From CAYZIB01 sp964478425 (lineage in GTDB: Bacteria > Bacillota_I > Bacilli_A > Acholeplasmatales > WRBM01): a stretch of DNA of 64,000 nucleotides. The stretch spans positions 1 to 64,000 of the forward strand of contig CAYZIB010000005.1 of assembly GCA_964478425.1 (NCBI GenBank), written 5' to 3'. The position numbers and the translations under genes are program-made. The notes beneath the pieces were generated by a model. The model had not been told where the DNA came from. It saw nothing but the letters and a program-made list of their open reading frames with translations, and ran no database searches. This document shows positions 7,538 through 17,240 of this stretch, piece after piece (position 1 is the first letter of the stretch; each line of letters opens with the position of its first letter).

Positions 7538-9664
7538 ATGGAAAATAAGAGAACATATGAAATTAATTGGGCGGGGCGTCCATTAAAAGTTGAAATCGGC
7601 GAAGTTGCTAAACAAGCAAACGGAGCATGTTTAATCACATACGGTGGAAGTACCGTATTAACTGCAGTTACTGCAGTAAAAGAAGTAACAAAATTAGATT
7701 TTTTCCCATTAATGGTAATATATCAAGAAAAATTATATGCTGCAGGGAAAATTCCTGGTGGATTTTTAAGAAGAGAAGGAAGACCATCTGAACATGAAAC
7801 ATTAACTTCAAGAGTAATTGATAGACCTATTAGACCATTATTCCCTGAAGGATTTTCAAATGAAGTACAAATTGTAAATACAGTATTAAGTAGTGATCCA
7901 GATTGTACACCAGAAATGACTGCTATGCTTGGATCAAGTATTGCATTAATGATTTCAGATGTACCATTTTTAGGACCAATTGCTGGAGTTGTTGTTGGTA
8001 GAGTTGATGGTAAATTTATTATTAACCCAACACCAGCTGAATTAGAAAAAAGTGATATTAACTTAACTGTTGCTGGAACAAAACAAGCTATTAATATGGT
8101 TGAAGCAGGTGCAAAACAAGTAAGTGAACAAGATATGCTTGATGCAATTTTATTTGGACATGAAGCTATTAAAGAAATAATCAGTTTCCAAGAAAAAATT
8201 ATTGAAGAAAATAAAAAAGAAAAAATGCCTGTAGTCATTTTTGAAATGGATAAAGAAATTGAAAAAGAAGTATATAGCCTTGCTAAAGATAGAATTTGCG
8301 AAGCAATTAGAATTGAAGATAAACTTTTAAGATATCAAAAAATAGATGAAATCGATGAAGAAACATTAAATGTATTTGAAAATAGAAATTATTTTAAAGA
8401 TTTAGATGGAATAAGAGTAATTGATGAAGAAAGAAAACAAGAAGTAATTAAAACTTGTGAAGTTGCTTTACACAATATTTTAAAAGATGAATTTAGAAGA
8501 TTAATAACTGTTGAAAAAATCAGACCTGATGGAAGAACACAAGATGAAATAAGACCACTATCATCAAGGGTAGATGTTTTACCAAGAACTCATGGTTCAG
8601 CCTTATTTACTCGTGGACAAACACAAAGTTTAGGTGTTGTTACACTTGGAAGTAAAGGTGATAATCAAATAATTGATGGATTAGAAGAAGATAATAAAAC
8701 ATTTATGTTCCATTATAATTTTCCACCATTCAGTGTTGGTGAAACAGGAAGATATGGTGCTCCAGGAAGAAGAGAAATCGGACATGGTGCATTAGCTGAA
8801 AGAGCATTATTACAAGTTATGCCTAACGAAGATGAATTTCCATATACAGTTAGAGTTGTATCAGAAATATTAGAGTCAAATGGATCATCAAGCCAAGCAA
8901 GTATTTGTTCTGGATGTATGGCATTAATGGCAGCAGGTGTTCCTATTGTTGCTCCTGTTGCAGGGATTGCAATGGGATTAATTAAAGAAAATGAACATTA
9001 TATTATTTTAACTGATATTCAAGGTATGGAAGACCATTTAGGAGATATGGATTTTAAAGTTGCGGGTACAAAAAATGGTATAACAGCTTTACAAATGGAT
9101 ATTAAAATCGATGGAATCACAAAAGAAATATTATCAGAAGCATTAGCTCAAGCTAAAAAAGGTCGTTTTGAAATATTAGATCACATGGCAAATACTATTG
9201 CTGAACCAAGAAAAGAAATGAGTGAGTATGCTCCAAAAGTTAAAATGATGAGAATTAATCCGAATAAAATTAAAGATGTCATTGGTGCTGGTGGAAAAAT
9301 TATTTCTCAAATTATTGAAGAATGTAATGAAGTTAAAATCGATATAGAACAAGATGGTAGAGTATATGTAATGCATTCTGAATCTAAATGGATTGATAAA
9401 GCTTTAGAAAAAATTGATTTATTAACAAAAGAAGCTAAAATAGGTGAAGTTTATGAAGGTAAAGTTGTTAGAATTGAAAAATTCGGATGCTTTGTAGAAT
9501 TATGGCCTGGATGTGAAGGATTAGTTCATATTTCAAAAATTTCTAAAGAAAGAGTAGAAAAAATTGAAGACGTACTATCACTTAATGATATTATAATTGT
9601 TAAATGTATAGGAATCGATGATAAAGGAAGAATTGATTTATCTAGAAAAGATGCTTTAAAATAA
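7538..9664 (+). CDS. pnp: Polynucleotide phosphorylase
   Basis: PNPase degrades RNA 3' to 5' by phosphorolysis as a trimer and belongs to the RNA degradosome. The 708 residues hold two RNase PH-like domains joined by an all-helical linker (for example FTRGQTQSLGVVTLG and FPPFSVGETGRYGAPGRREIGHG), then a KH domain with the GAGG loop (VIGAGGKIISQIIEE) and an S1 domain (GEVYEGKVVRIEKFGCFVEL). Length and domain order are standard. Ribosome site AAGGAG precedes the ATG. Codons are somewhat less AT-biased than in neighbouring genes, as for highly expressed genes. Confidence 0.97.
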   Translation: MENKRTYEINWAGRPLKVEIGEVAKQANGACLITYGGSTVLTAVTAVKEVTKLDFFPLMVIYQEKLYAAGKIPGGFLRREGRPSEHETLTSRVIDRPIRPLFPEGFSNEVQIVNTVLSSDPDCTPEMTAMLGSSIALMISDVPFLGPIAGVVVGRVDGKFIINPTPAELEKSDINLTVAGTKQAINMVEAGAKQVSEQDMLDAILFGHEAIKEIISFQEKIIEENKKEKMPVVIFEMDKEIEKEVYSLAKDRICEAIRIEDKLLRYQKIDEIDEETLNVFENRNYFKDLDGIRVIDEERKQEVIKTCEVALHNILKDEFRRLITVEKIRPDGRTQDEIRPLSSRVDVLPRTHGSALFTRGQTQSLGVVTLGSKGDNQIIDGLEEDNKTFMFHYNFPPFSVGETGRYGAPGRREIGHGALAERALLQVMPNEDEFPYTVRVVSEILESNGSSSQASICSGCMALMAAGVPIVAPVAGIAMGLIKENEHYIILTDIQGMEDHLGDMDFKVAGTKNGITALQMDIKIDGITKEILSEALAQAKKGRFEILDHMANTIAEPRKEMSEYAPKVKMMRINPNKIKDVIGAGGKIISQIIEECNEVKIDIEQDGRVYVMHSESKWIDKALEKIDLLTKEAKIGEVYEGKVVRIEKFGCFVELWPGCEGLVHISKISKERVEKIEDVLSLNDIIIVKCIGIDDKGRIDLSRKDALK

Positions 9665-9675
9665 GGGTGATTAAT

Positions 9676-11334
9676 TTGAAAAAAATATTTATTACACTTT
9701 TTATATTATTATCAGTATTTACATTAAAAAATATAAATGCTAGTCCTATAAGTGATTTATATAATGAAAATAATGATTATTTAATGCCTTCAACAGGTGA
9801 TGTTAATGCCTTAGCATTACCTATTTGTTTTAAGGGTGAAAAATGTGAATTTGATAATAATTTATTAGAAAAATCATTTAATAATGTTGGATATAAAAAC
9901 ATAAATGATATTTCATTAAAAGAGTACTATTTAATTAGTTCAAACAATAAATTAAATATAACAACTACAATTCTAGAACCATATGTTACAGAAAAAAGTA
10001 GTTCACACTATGATTCTAAAACAGGATATACAGGAGTAGAAGTTATAATTTATGAATATTTTAAAAATCTAGAAGATTTTGATTATTCAAAATACGATTT
10101 AGATAATGATGGTAAAATTGATGCATTATATTTAATATATAATCATAAAGTAGATCAAAACAGTGATTTTTATTGGGCTTTTACTGCTAATTATAATTCA
10201 TATAAAAAACCAGATTACATCAATAATTTTTGTTGGTTTGGATATAATTTTTTAACAAAAAATGAATTAATTGGTGGAGCTTATAATAGTAGTAGTGTAA
10301 TCATTCATGAAACAGGTCATTTATTAGGATTAGAAGATTATTACGATTATTATTATGATATCGGTGCAAATGGTGGACTAGGATATTATGATATGATGGA
10401 TGCTAATGTTGGTGATCATAATGCCTTTTCTAAATTAATTCTTGGTTGGTATAATGAATCTAATATTCATTATATTAATACAACTAATTACGAAAAAGAA
10501 AATTTTACTGAAAAATTAGATGATGAAACAATATTAATAATATCAATTGGTAATTTTGATATATATAACGAATATTTTATTGTTGAATATATATCACCAA
10601 AATCAATTTTAAATACATATTTAACTGATTATCTATATGATGATACAACTAATTTATATGGCTTTAAAGTATATCATATAATGGCTAAAAAAGGAATAAA
10701 TGATAATTCGAGTTATCCAAGTTATTTTTACTATAATAATTCTGATACTAAATATAAATTAATTGATATCTTAGAAGCAGATAACTTAGATAATTCTAAA
10801 AAAGATGATGAATTTATGATTACTGGAAACACATTTTTTAAAAATGAATCATTATATACTACTAAATATAATGAATTTTCATATTATAATGGCCTTGATA
10901 TTCCGATTAAATTAGATTTTAGTGTCTTATATAATAATTTTAATTTTGATAATGAAATTAAAATAACTATGCTTGATAATAAAAATAATCCAGATAGTCC
11001 AAAAATAATAAATTTAAAAGATACATATGAAGTAAATAAAAATGGGACATTAAAAAAACCAACTGATATAAAAGCATATAATAAGGATAATGAAGATATA
11101 ACAGATAAAATAGAATTAATAGGATATTATAATGAACAAGTAAGTGGAACATATAAATTATGTTATAAAATAACAGATAATGATCTTACAAGTTATTATT
11201 ATTTTGATGTTATTGTAAATGATACGTTAGATAATTCATTTATGTCTTTAATTTATTTGATTTGTATTATTTCATTAATTTTAACAACTATATTATGTAT
11301 ATATAAACTAAGAAAAAATAAAATTGACAAATAA
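9676..11334 (+). CDS. Secreted M6-family-like metalloprotease with C-terminal membrane anchor
   Basis: The probable start is TTG at 9676, 5 nt after GGGTGA; an in-frame GTG at 9667 overlaps that ribosome site. A signal peptide (KKIFITLFILLSVFTLKNINA) is followed by an M6 (immune inhibitor A-like) peptidase region: HETGHLLGLEDYYD at residue 211 gives the HEXXH zinc site, and GYYDMMDANVGDHNAFSKLILGW matches the family segment after it. A calcium-binding-like DLDNDGKID precedes it. Residues from about 430 form an Ig-like extracellular domain, then one TM helix (LIYLICIISLILTTILCIY) and a Lys/Arg tail. It probably sits on the outer face of the membrane. The substrate is unknown. The start is 11 nt after the pnp stop, so it may be co-transcribed. 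Confidence 0.85.
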   Translation: MKKIFITLFILLSVFTLKNINASPISDLYNENNDYLMPSTGDVNALALPICFKGEKCEFDNNLLEKSFNNVGYKNINDISLKEYYLISSNNKLNITTTILEPYVTEKSSSHYDSKTGYTGVEVIIYEYFKNLEDFDYSKYDLDNDGKIDALYLIYNHKVDQNSDFYWAFTANYNSYKKPDYINNFCWFGYNFLTKNELIGGAYNSSSVIIHETGHLLGLEDYYDYYYDIGANGGLGYYDMMDANVGDHNAFSKLILGWYNESNIHYINTTNYEKENFTEKLDDETILIISIGNFDIYNEYFIVEYISPKSILNTYLTDYLYDDTTNLYGFKVYHIMAKKGINDNSSYPSYFYYNNSDTKYKLIDILEADNLDNSKKDDEFMITGNTFFKNESLYTTKYNEFSYYNGLDIPIKLDFSVLYNNFNFDNEIKITMLDNKNNPDSPKIINLKDTYEVNKNGTLKKPTDIKAYNKDNEDITDKIELIGYYNEQVSGTYKLCYKITDNDLTSYYYFDVIVNDTLDNSFMSLIYLICIISLILTTILCIYKLRKNKIDK

Positions 11335-11351
11335 ATTCATAATGTTATAAT
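11324..11351 (+). promoter_or_regulatory. Promoter of rnpB
   Basis: Consensus TTGACA (11324-11329), 16-bp spacer, TATAAT (11346-11351) with TGT extension. The -35 box lies inside the last codons of the protease gene. The predicted start is at the first base of rnpB. Confidence 0.9.
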
Positions 11352-11357
11352 AATTAT

Positions 11358-11702
11358 GCAAAAATATTTGTGTAATCGAGCCATTTATGGTTAGGAAAGT
11401 CCATGCTAGCACATTCTGAGATGAATGTAGTGATTGTGTCTAAGGAAAAAATAACTTAGAGAACTTATGTTACGGCGAATTGATACCTAAGTCTTTGATA
11501 TGGTAAAGATTTATAAAGTGCCACAGAAACGAGTATTATAGAAATATAATAATGAAACGAGGTAAACCCCGCAAGCTAGAAACCCAAATTATGGTAGGGG
11601 AGCTAAAGCAATGGAAATGAACAAAGCTTTGGTTACATTATGTAAAGATAAATGATTACACCTTTTAAAGGAACAGAACATGGCTTATAGAATATTTTTG
11701 AT
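11358..11702 (+). ncRNA. rnpB: RNase P RNA, type B
   Basis: This is the catalytic RNA that removes 5' leaders from pre-tRNAs. Conserved blocks are seen in order: GGAAAGTCCATGCTAGCAC (11394 on), GTGCCACAGAAACGAG, GAGGTAAACCCCGCAAGC, GAAACCCAAATTATGGTAGG and GAACAGAACATGGCTTATAG. Helix P1 is formed by 11359-11368 and 11691-11700 (CAAAAATATT/AATATTTTTG). The arrangement, including the GAAACCCAAAT block, matches the Bacillus B-type. Confidence 0.96.
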
Positions 11703-11704
11703 TT

Positions 11705-11731
11705 AAAAAGAGATTTAATCTCTTTTTTTTG
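11705..11731 (+). terminator. Terminator of rnpB
   Basis: AAAAGAGAT, TTA loop, ATCTCTTT, then a T run to 11730. Confidence 0.88.
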
Positions 11732-11745
11732 AAAGTGGTGTTTAA

Positions 11746-13542
11746 ATGAAAAATATAAGAAATTTTTGTATTATTGCTCATATAGATCACGGTAAATCAA
11801 CAATTGCAGATAGAATATTAGAAAAAACTAATGCAATACAAAAACGTGAAATGAAAGATCAACTTCTAGATCAAATGGATTTAGAAAGAGAAAGAGGAAT
11901 TACAATTAAATTAAATGCAGTTGAATTAAAATATACTGCAAAAGATAATAATGAATATATATTACATTTAATTGATACTCCTGGTCATGTCGATTTTACA
12001 TATGAAGTATCAAGAAGCCTTGCTGCTTGTGAAGGAGCAATATTAGTAATCGATGCTTCTCAAGGAATTGAAGCTCAAACACTAGCAAACCTATATCTTG
12101 CTGTTGATGCTAATTTAGAAATAGTACCTGTCATAAATAAAATTGATTTACCAAGTGCTGATGTTGAAAAAGTAATTAATGAAATAGAAGAAGTAATAGG
12201 TTTACCAAGAGAAAGTGTAGTTTTAGCAAGTGCTAAAAATGGAATTGGAATTGAAGATATATTAGAAAAAGTAATTGAATTAATTCCAGCACCTAATGGA
12301 TCTAAAACAAATCCACTTCAAGCATTAATATTTGATTCATTGTATGATGCATACAGAGGGGTTATTTTATACGTATGTATAAAAAATGGTAGCGTAAAAA
12401 AAGGTGATAAAATTCTTCTTATGCAAACTAATTCAATTTATGAAGTAACAGAAGTAGGAGTTCATACTCCAAAAGAAGAAAAAAGAGATGTTTTAAATGC
12501 TGGTGATGTAGGATATATTGCAGCTCAAATAAAAGATATTAAAGATGTAAGAGTTGGAGATACAGTTACAAATTTTGAAAATCCTGCTAAAACAAGTCTT
12601 CCAGGATATAAAGTATTAAATCCAATGGTATATTGTGGGTTATATCCAATTGATTCTAAAAAATATTTAGATTTAAAAGAAGCATTAGAAAAATTAAAAT
12701 TAAATGATGCCTCATTAATTTTTGAACCAGAATCATCAAAAGCCTTAGGATTTGGATTTAGAACTGGTTTTTTAGGATTATTACACATGGATATAATAAA
12801 AGAAAGAATTCAAAGAGAATTTAATATTGAATTAATTGCAACTGCCCCATCTGTTATATATAACGTTTATTTAACAGATAGAACAATGATTAAATTAGAT
12901 AATCCATCATTATTACCAGATATTCAAAAAATAGATCATATTGAAGAACCATATGTTTTAGCATCCATAATGACACCTGATACTTATGTTGGTGCTGTAA
13001 TGGATTTAGCTTTAAAAAAACGTGGAATATTTAAAGATATGAAATATATTGATAAAACAAGAATGCAATTAGAATATTTAATTCCATTATCTGAAATTGT
13101 ATATGATTTTTTCGATAAATTAAAATCAAGTACTAGAGGGTATGCATCATTTGATTATGAAATGAGTGAATACTTAGAAAGCAAACTAGTTAAAATGGAA
13201 ATAATGTTAAATGGTGATGTTATTGACGCATTTACAACAATTGTTCATAAAGATTTTGCATATCAAAGAGGAAAAGTTATTGCAGAAAAATTAAAAGATA
13301 TTATTCCAAGACAATTATTTGAAATCCCTGTTCAAGCTGTGGTTAATAATAAAGTTATAGCTCGTACTAACATTAAAGCATTAAGAAAAGATGTGCTTGC
13401 TAAATGTTATGGAGGGGATGTTTCTAGAAAGAAAAAATTATTAGAAAAACAAAAAGAAGGAAAGAAAAAAATGAAACAAATAGGTTCTGTTGAAGTTCCT
13501 CAAGAAGCATTTTTAGCAATTCTTTCAAGTGATGAAAAATAA
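11746..13542 (+). CDS. lepA: Elongation factor 4 (LepA)
   Basis: EF4 is a translational GTPase that acts on stalled or back-translocated ribosomes and assists 30S biogenesis. The 598 residues show G1 AHIDHGKST (residues 11-19), DTPGHVDF (G3), NKIDLPSA (G4) and the LepA-specific C-terminal domain ending with KCYGGDVSRKKKLLEKQKEGKKKMK. The length is standard. In Bacillus lepA is followed by hemN/hemW; here hemW lies about 13 kb further on in the same direction, so the two have been separated. Confidence 0.97.
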   Translation: MKNIRNFCIIAHIDHGKSTIADRILEKTNAIQKREMKDQLLDQMDLERERGITIKLNAVELKYTAKDNNEYILHLIDTPGHVDFTYEVSRSLAACEGAILVIDASQGIEAQTLANLYLAVDANLEIVPVINKIDLPSADVEKVINEIEEVIGLPRESVVLASAKNGIGIEDILEKVIELIPAPNGSKTNPLQALIFDSLYDAYRGVILYVCIKNGSVKKGDKILLMQTNSIYEVTEVGVHTPKEEKRDVLNAGDVGYIAAQIKDIKDVRVGDTVTNFENPAKTSLPGYKVLNPMVYCGLYPIDSKKYLDLKEALEKLKLNDASLIFEPESSKALGFGFRTGFLGLLHMDIIKERIQREFNIELIATAPSVIYNVYLTDRTMIKLDNPSLLPDIQKIDHIEEPYVLASIMTPDTYVGAVMDLALKKRGIFKDMKYIDKTRMQLEYLIPLSEIVYDFFDKLKSSTRGYASFDYEMSEYLESKLVKMEIMLNGDVIDAFTTIVHKDFAYQRGKVIAEKLKDIIPRQLFEIPVQAVVNNKVIARTNIKALRKDVLAKCYGGDVSRKKKLLEKQKEGKKKMKQIGSVEVPQEAFLAILSSDEK

Positions 13543-13566
13543 CATTAGATTTCTAATGTTTTTTTA
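13541..13566 (+). terminator. Terminator of lepA
   Basis: ACATTAG (13542-13548), loop ATTT, CTAATGT (13553-13559), followed by T7. Confidence 0.85.
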
Positions 13567-13593
13567 TTATAAAATTATGTAAACATTTTCATA

Positions 13594-13622
13594 TTGTACT
13601 AAAAAATAAAATGTAGTAATAT
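13594..13622 (+). promoter_or_regulatory. Promoter of the marR-ABC operon
   Basis: TTGTAC (13594-13599), 17-bp spacer, TAATAT (13617-13622). The start would fall near 13629, inside the operator. Confidence 0.65.
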
Positions 13623-13625
13623 ACT

Positions 13626-13654
13626 GTTAACAGGTTAACAATTAACCCGTTAAC
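13626..13654 (+). promoter_or_regulatory. 29-bp palindromic operator of the MarR regulator
   Basis: GTTAACAGGTTAA (13626-13638) and TTAACCCGTTAAC (13642-13654) are inverted repeats with one mismatch around CAA. The GGAGGG ribosome site begins at the next base (13655). Bound repressor would cover the transcription start. Confidence 0.75.
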
Positions 13655-13663
13655 GGAGGGAAT

Positions 13664-14083
13664 ATGAATTTAAAAACAATTGAAACATTTAATTTAATAG
13701 GGAGGTATAAAACCTTATTAGAAAATAATAATTTTTCAAACCTTAATTTAACGGAATTATTAACTTTAAGATTAATAGTTGATAATGATAATATAACCTT
13801 AACAGAAATATCTGAAAAATTAGGCGTATCTAAGGTTGCTGTTAGTAAAACAATTGTTAAATTAGAAAAAAAAGGTTTTTTAAAAAGAAAAATTAATTTA
13901 AATAATCGTTCAACTTTTAAATTCTTTTTAAAAAAGAATGAATATGAAATTGAAAAAGAGAAAATGATTGGCTTTTTTCAAAAAGTCGAAGAACAAATAG
14001 GAGAAGAAAATATTTTAGTTTTAAATGATTTAATGCAAAAACTAATTAAATTTACAGAAGAAATTTTAGAAAGGAACAATTGA
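13664..14083 (+). CDS. MarR-family transcriptional regulator
   Basis: A 139-residue winged-HTH protein with the MarR core TLTEISEKLGVSKVAVSKTIVKLEKKGFLKRKIN and flanking dimerisation helices. It begins 9 nt after the 29-bp palindrome and ends 1 nt before the ABC transporter gene, so it most likely represses its own operon and responds to the transporter's substrate or a related compound. The ligand cannot be told from sequence. Confidence 0.88.
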   Translation: MNLKTIETFNLIGRYKTLLENNNFSNLNLTELLTLRLIVDNDNITLTEISEKLGVSKVAVSKTIVKLEKKGFLKRKINLNNRSTFKFFLKKNEYEIEKEKMIGFFQKVEEQIGEENILVLNDLMQKLIKFTEEILERNN

Positions 14084-14084
14084 A

Positions 14085-16523
14085 ATGTTAAAATTAGTTA
14101 ATATTAAAAAAGATTATATTACTCAAAATTTAAAAACAGAAGCTTTAAAAGGTATTAATATTGAATTTAGAAAAAGTGAATTTGTATCAATATTAGGTCC
14201 AAGTGGATGTGGTAAAACAACGTTATTAAATATTATAGGTGGTCTTGATCAATATACAAGTGGAAATTTAATTATTAATAACCAAGAAACAAAAGAATAT
14301 CAAGATAGAGATTGGGATGATTATAGAAATCATCGAATAGGATTTGTTTTTCAAAGTTATAATTTAATCCCTCATCAAACTGTTTTAAGTAATGTTGAAC
14401 TTGCTTTAACATTATCTGGTGTATCAAAAGAAGAAAGAAGAAAAAGAGCTAAAGAAGCTTTAAAAAAGGTTGGATTAGAAAACCAAATTAATAAAAAACC
14501 TAATCAATTAAGTGGAGGTCAAATGCAAAGAGTTGCAATCGCAAGAGCTTTAGTAAATGATCCAGAAATAATCCTTGCAGATGAACCTACAGGTGCACTT
14601 GATACTGAAACATCTATTCAAGTAATGGAATTATTAAAAGAAATTTCGAATAATAAACTAATTATTATGGTTACTCATAATCCAGAATTAGCTAATAATT
14701 ATGCAACTAGAATAGTTAAATTATTAGATGGTAATATTATAGATGATTCTAATCCTTATAAAAGTGATGAAGTAGTTATAAAAAAAGATGAAAATATGAA
14801 AAAATCTACTAAGAAAAATAAAAAAGCACATATGAGTTTTTTTACAGCTTTATCTTTAAGTTTAAATAATTTATTTACTAAAAAAGGAAGAACAATTTTA
14901 ACTGCATTTGCAGGAAGTATTGGTATAATTGGAATTGCATTAATATTATCAATATCTAGTGGATTTCAAAAATATATTGATCAAATTCAAGCTGATACTT
15001 TATCTGCATATCCACTACAAATAACAAGTCAAACTGCAAATTATGATTCAATATTAAATCAAATGCAAAATCAAGTAAATAAAGAAAAATATCCTACTGA
15101 ACAAGTAATAACTTCTCAAGATATGCTAATAAAAATGCTTGAAACAATGACATCTAATTCTTATAAAAATGATTTAAAAGAATTTAAAAAATATATAACC
15201 GATAACAAAGATAAATTTGATAAATATACAAATGCAATATCATATGGATATGATGTTACATTAAATATATATTCTTATGATAATAAAAATAATGTTCAAC
15301 AATTAAATCCCTATACATTACCAGATGATTTAAAAACATATTTATCACCAATAGAAAATATGATGCAAAATTTAGTCATTTGGCAAGAAATGTTTGATAA
15401 TAAAGATTTATTAAATCAACAATATGATTTAATAGATGGCTCATGGCCTAATAATTACAATGAATTAGTTTTAGTAGTTGATGAATATAATCAAATATTT
15501 GATTATCAATTATTAGCACTGGGATTAAAAGATACTGATGAATTAAGAAGTTTATTAAATCCAACAATTGAAGTAGAAAAAAAATCAAGTTTTTCATTTA
15601 GTGATATTAAAAATAAAACATATAAATTAAATGTAACAACCGATTTTTATGAAAAAATAGATAATAAATATGTAAAAATAAGTGATCAAAACAGTATTAA
15701 TGAAATAGTAAATAATGGTCTTGATTTAAAAATATCAGGAATTATAAGACCAAAAGAAGGAGTTAGTTCTACATCAATTACAGGAGCAATAGGTTATAGT
15801 AGTGAATTAACTAAATATGTAATTGATAAAATTAATGATTCCGATATTGTAAAAGAACAAATTAATAACCCAAATATTAATATCTTTACAAATGAAGAAT
15901 TTAAAAATACTGAATCATATGAACAAAATTTAGCATTATTACAAGTTTGTGATTACTTAGATCCGAGTTCAATAAATTTTTATCCAATAGGTTTTAATGA
16001 AAAAGATGAATTAGTTAATTTAATTAATGAATATAATAGTACTGTTGATGATTCTAAAAAAATTAAATATACAGATTATTTAGGAGTAATGATGAGTTCA
16101 ATTAGTACAATAATAAATGCAATATCTTATGTATTAATGGCATTTGTATCAGTTTCATTAATTGTTTCATCAATAATGATTGGAATTATAACATATATAT
16201 CAGTTTTAGAAAGAACAAAAGAGATTGGTATTTTAAGATCAATAGGAGCAAGCAAGCACGATGTAAGTAATGTATTTAATGCTGAAACATTAATAATCGG
16301 ATTTACATCAGGAATGCTTGGAATAATTGTTACTTTATTATGTATCATTCCAATTAATATATTATTAAAGAGTTTAACAAATATTGGAAATTTAGCATAT
16401 TTACCTGTTGGAGGAGCTATTATACTTGTTGTAATTAGTATGTTATTAACTGTAATTTCTGGATTATTCCCAGCAAAATATGCTTCTAAAAAAGATCCTG
16501 TTGTTGCTTTGAGAAGTGAATAA
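14085..16523 (+). CDS. ABC transporter, fused ATPase and FtsX/MacB-type permease
   Basis: The first 230 residues form a LolD/MacB-type ATPase: Walker A GPSGCGKTT, Q-loop FQSYNL, signature LSGGQMQRVAIARAL, Walker B ILADEPTGALD, H-loop VTHNPE. A Lys-rich linker leads to a permease with one TM (about 265-290, ILTAFAGSIGIIGIALILSI), a roughly 380-residue extracytoplasmic domain and three C-terminal TMs with the FtsX segment ERTKEIGILRSIGASKHDV. MacB-like proteins use this mechanotransmission layout to export peptides, antibiotics or lipoproteins. Length is 812 residues. Control by the adjacent MarR protein suggests an efflux or peptide-stress role; the substrate is unknown. Confidence 0.9.
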   Translation: MLKLVNIKKDYITQNLKTEALKGINIEFRKSEFVSILGPSGCGKTTLLNIIGGLDQYTSGNLIINNQETKEYQDRDWDDYRNHRIGFVFQSYNLIPHQTVLSNVELALTLSGVSKEERRKRAKEALKKVGLENQINKKPNQLSGGQMQRVAIARALVNDPEIILADEPTGALDTETSIQVMELLKEISNNKLIIMVTHNPELANNYATRIVKLLDGNIIDDSNPYKSDEVVIKKDENMKKSTKKNKKAHMSFFTALSLSLNNLFTKKGRTILTAFAGSIGIIGIALILSISSGFQKYIDQIQADTLSAYPLQITSQTANYDSILNQMQNQVNKEKYPTEQVITSQDMLIKMLETMTSNSYKNDLKEFKKYITDNKDKFDKYTNAISYGYDVTLNIYSYDNKNNVQQLNPYTLPDDLKTYLSPIENMMQNLVIWQEMFDNKDLLNQQYDLIDGSWPNNYNELVLVVDEYNQIFDYQLLALGLKDTDELRSLLNPTIEVEKKSSFSFSDIKNKTYKLNVTTDFYEKIDNKYVKISDQNSINEIVNNGLDLKISGIIRPKEGVSSTSITGAIGYSSELTKYVIDKINDSDIVKEQINNPNINIFTNEEFKNTESYEQNLALLQVCDYLDPSSINFYPIGFNEKDELVNLINEYNSTVDDSKKIKYTDYLGVMMSSISTIINAISYVLMAFVSVSLIVSSIMIGIITYISVLERTKEIGILRSIGASKHDVSNVFNAETLIIGFTSGMLGIIVTLLCIIPINILLKSLTNIGNLAYLPVGGAIILVVISMLLTVISGLFPAKYASKKDPVVALRSE

Positions 16524-16535
16524 CAAATAAAATTA

Positions 16536-16565
16536 ACTTATAAGTTTTCTTATAAGTTTTTTTTG
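16536..16565 (+). terminator. Terminator of the marR-ABC operon
   Basis: ACTTATAAG (16536-16544), TTTT loop, CTTATAAGT (16549-16557), then T8. Confidence 0.9.
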
Positions 16566-16608
16566 TATATAATATTTATTTTTGGTTAAACTAATAAAGG
16601 GTGAAAAA

Positions 16609-17067
16609 ATGAAAAAAATATTATTTTTAAGTTTAATGATGTTTTCTTTTTTAATTTATGGATGTAGTAATAAACAAGATTATTCAGAAATAATTAAAAA
16701 AACTAATACATCAAAAATTATTACAATTAAAGAAGTGGAAAGTATAAAAGACTATGATGAAAATTACAAAGTAATTATATTTGATGTAGAAGAAATTAAA
16801 ACACTTAGAGGAAGTGGAAATAATAATTTTAAAATCGGATATAAAATTAAAAATGATGGTAAATCTGATAGTGAATTACAAACTAAATATCAAAACGAAT
16901 TAAAAGACAAAGTATATATTGTAAATTATAATGCAACTGATATAAAAGATGATTATTTAGTTTTAAATGATAATATGATTGAATTATTAGATTATAATAT
17001 TAAAAAAGAATTTGATAAACAAAGTAAAAAATTAATGAATATTATAAATCAATTTATAAATGTTTAA
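16609..17067 (+). CDS. Small lipoprotein of unknown function
   Basis: The ATG at 16609 follows AAAGGGTG and begins a lipoprotein signal peptide (KKILFLSLMMFSFLIYGCSN) with lipobox LIYG-Cys at residue 21 and a Ser at +2. An in-frame TTG 27 nt upstream would put charged residues ahead of the signal and is rejected. The 130-residue mature part is hydrophilic with many Lys, Asp and Asn, and I recognise no domain. It has its own terminator. Confidence 0.75.
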   Translation: MKKILFLSLMMFSFLIYGCSNKQDYSEIIKKTNTSKIITIKEVESIKDYDENYKVIIFDVEEIKTLRGSGNNNFKIGYKIKNDGKSDSELQTKYQNELKDKVYIVNYNATDIKDDYLVLNDNMIELLDYNIKKEFDKQSKKLMNIINQFINV

Positions 17068-17069
17068 TA

Positions 17070-17093
17070 AAATCACAAAATGTGATTTTTTTA
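17070..17093 (+). terminator. Terminator of the lipoprotein gene
   Basis: AAATCACA (17070-17077), loop AAA, TGTGATTT, then a T run to 17092. Confidence 0.85.
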
Positions 17094-17199
17094 TTAATAT
17101 AAATGATTATTTATATAATATATTATAATAATATTTAATATAATGTATGTAAGTGAATTTTATAGGTGAATTAATTATAAAATGGTATTAAAAATATTA

Positions 17200-17213
17200 T
17201 GTAAGCGTTAACT
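17200..17213 (+). promoter_or_regulatory. cre-like operator 1 upstream of opp
   Basis: TGTAAGCGTTAACT matches all 14 positions of the CcpA cre consensus TGWAARCGYTWNCW. It is centred about 106 bp upstream of the predicted opp start. Confidence 0.65.
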
Positions 17214-17240
17214 AAACATAAATTTTCATAAAATATTTGA

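Noticed and set aside
7723..8238. 171-codon open frame on the minus strand within pnp
   Set aside because: Exact antisense shadow of a strongly conserved pnp region, without a promoter or ribosome site.
13561..13590. Second dif-like sequence (TTATGTAAAC near 13576)
   Set aside because: Only the XerD-side half matches; the XerC arm and the centre do not, and the site lies in the lepA terminator region.
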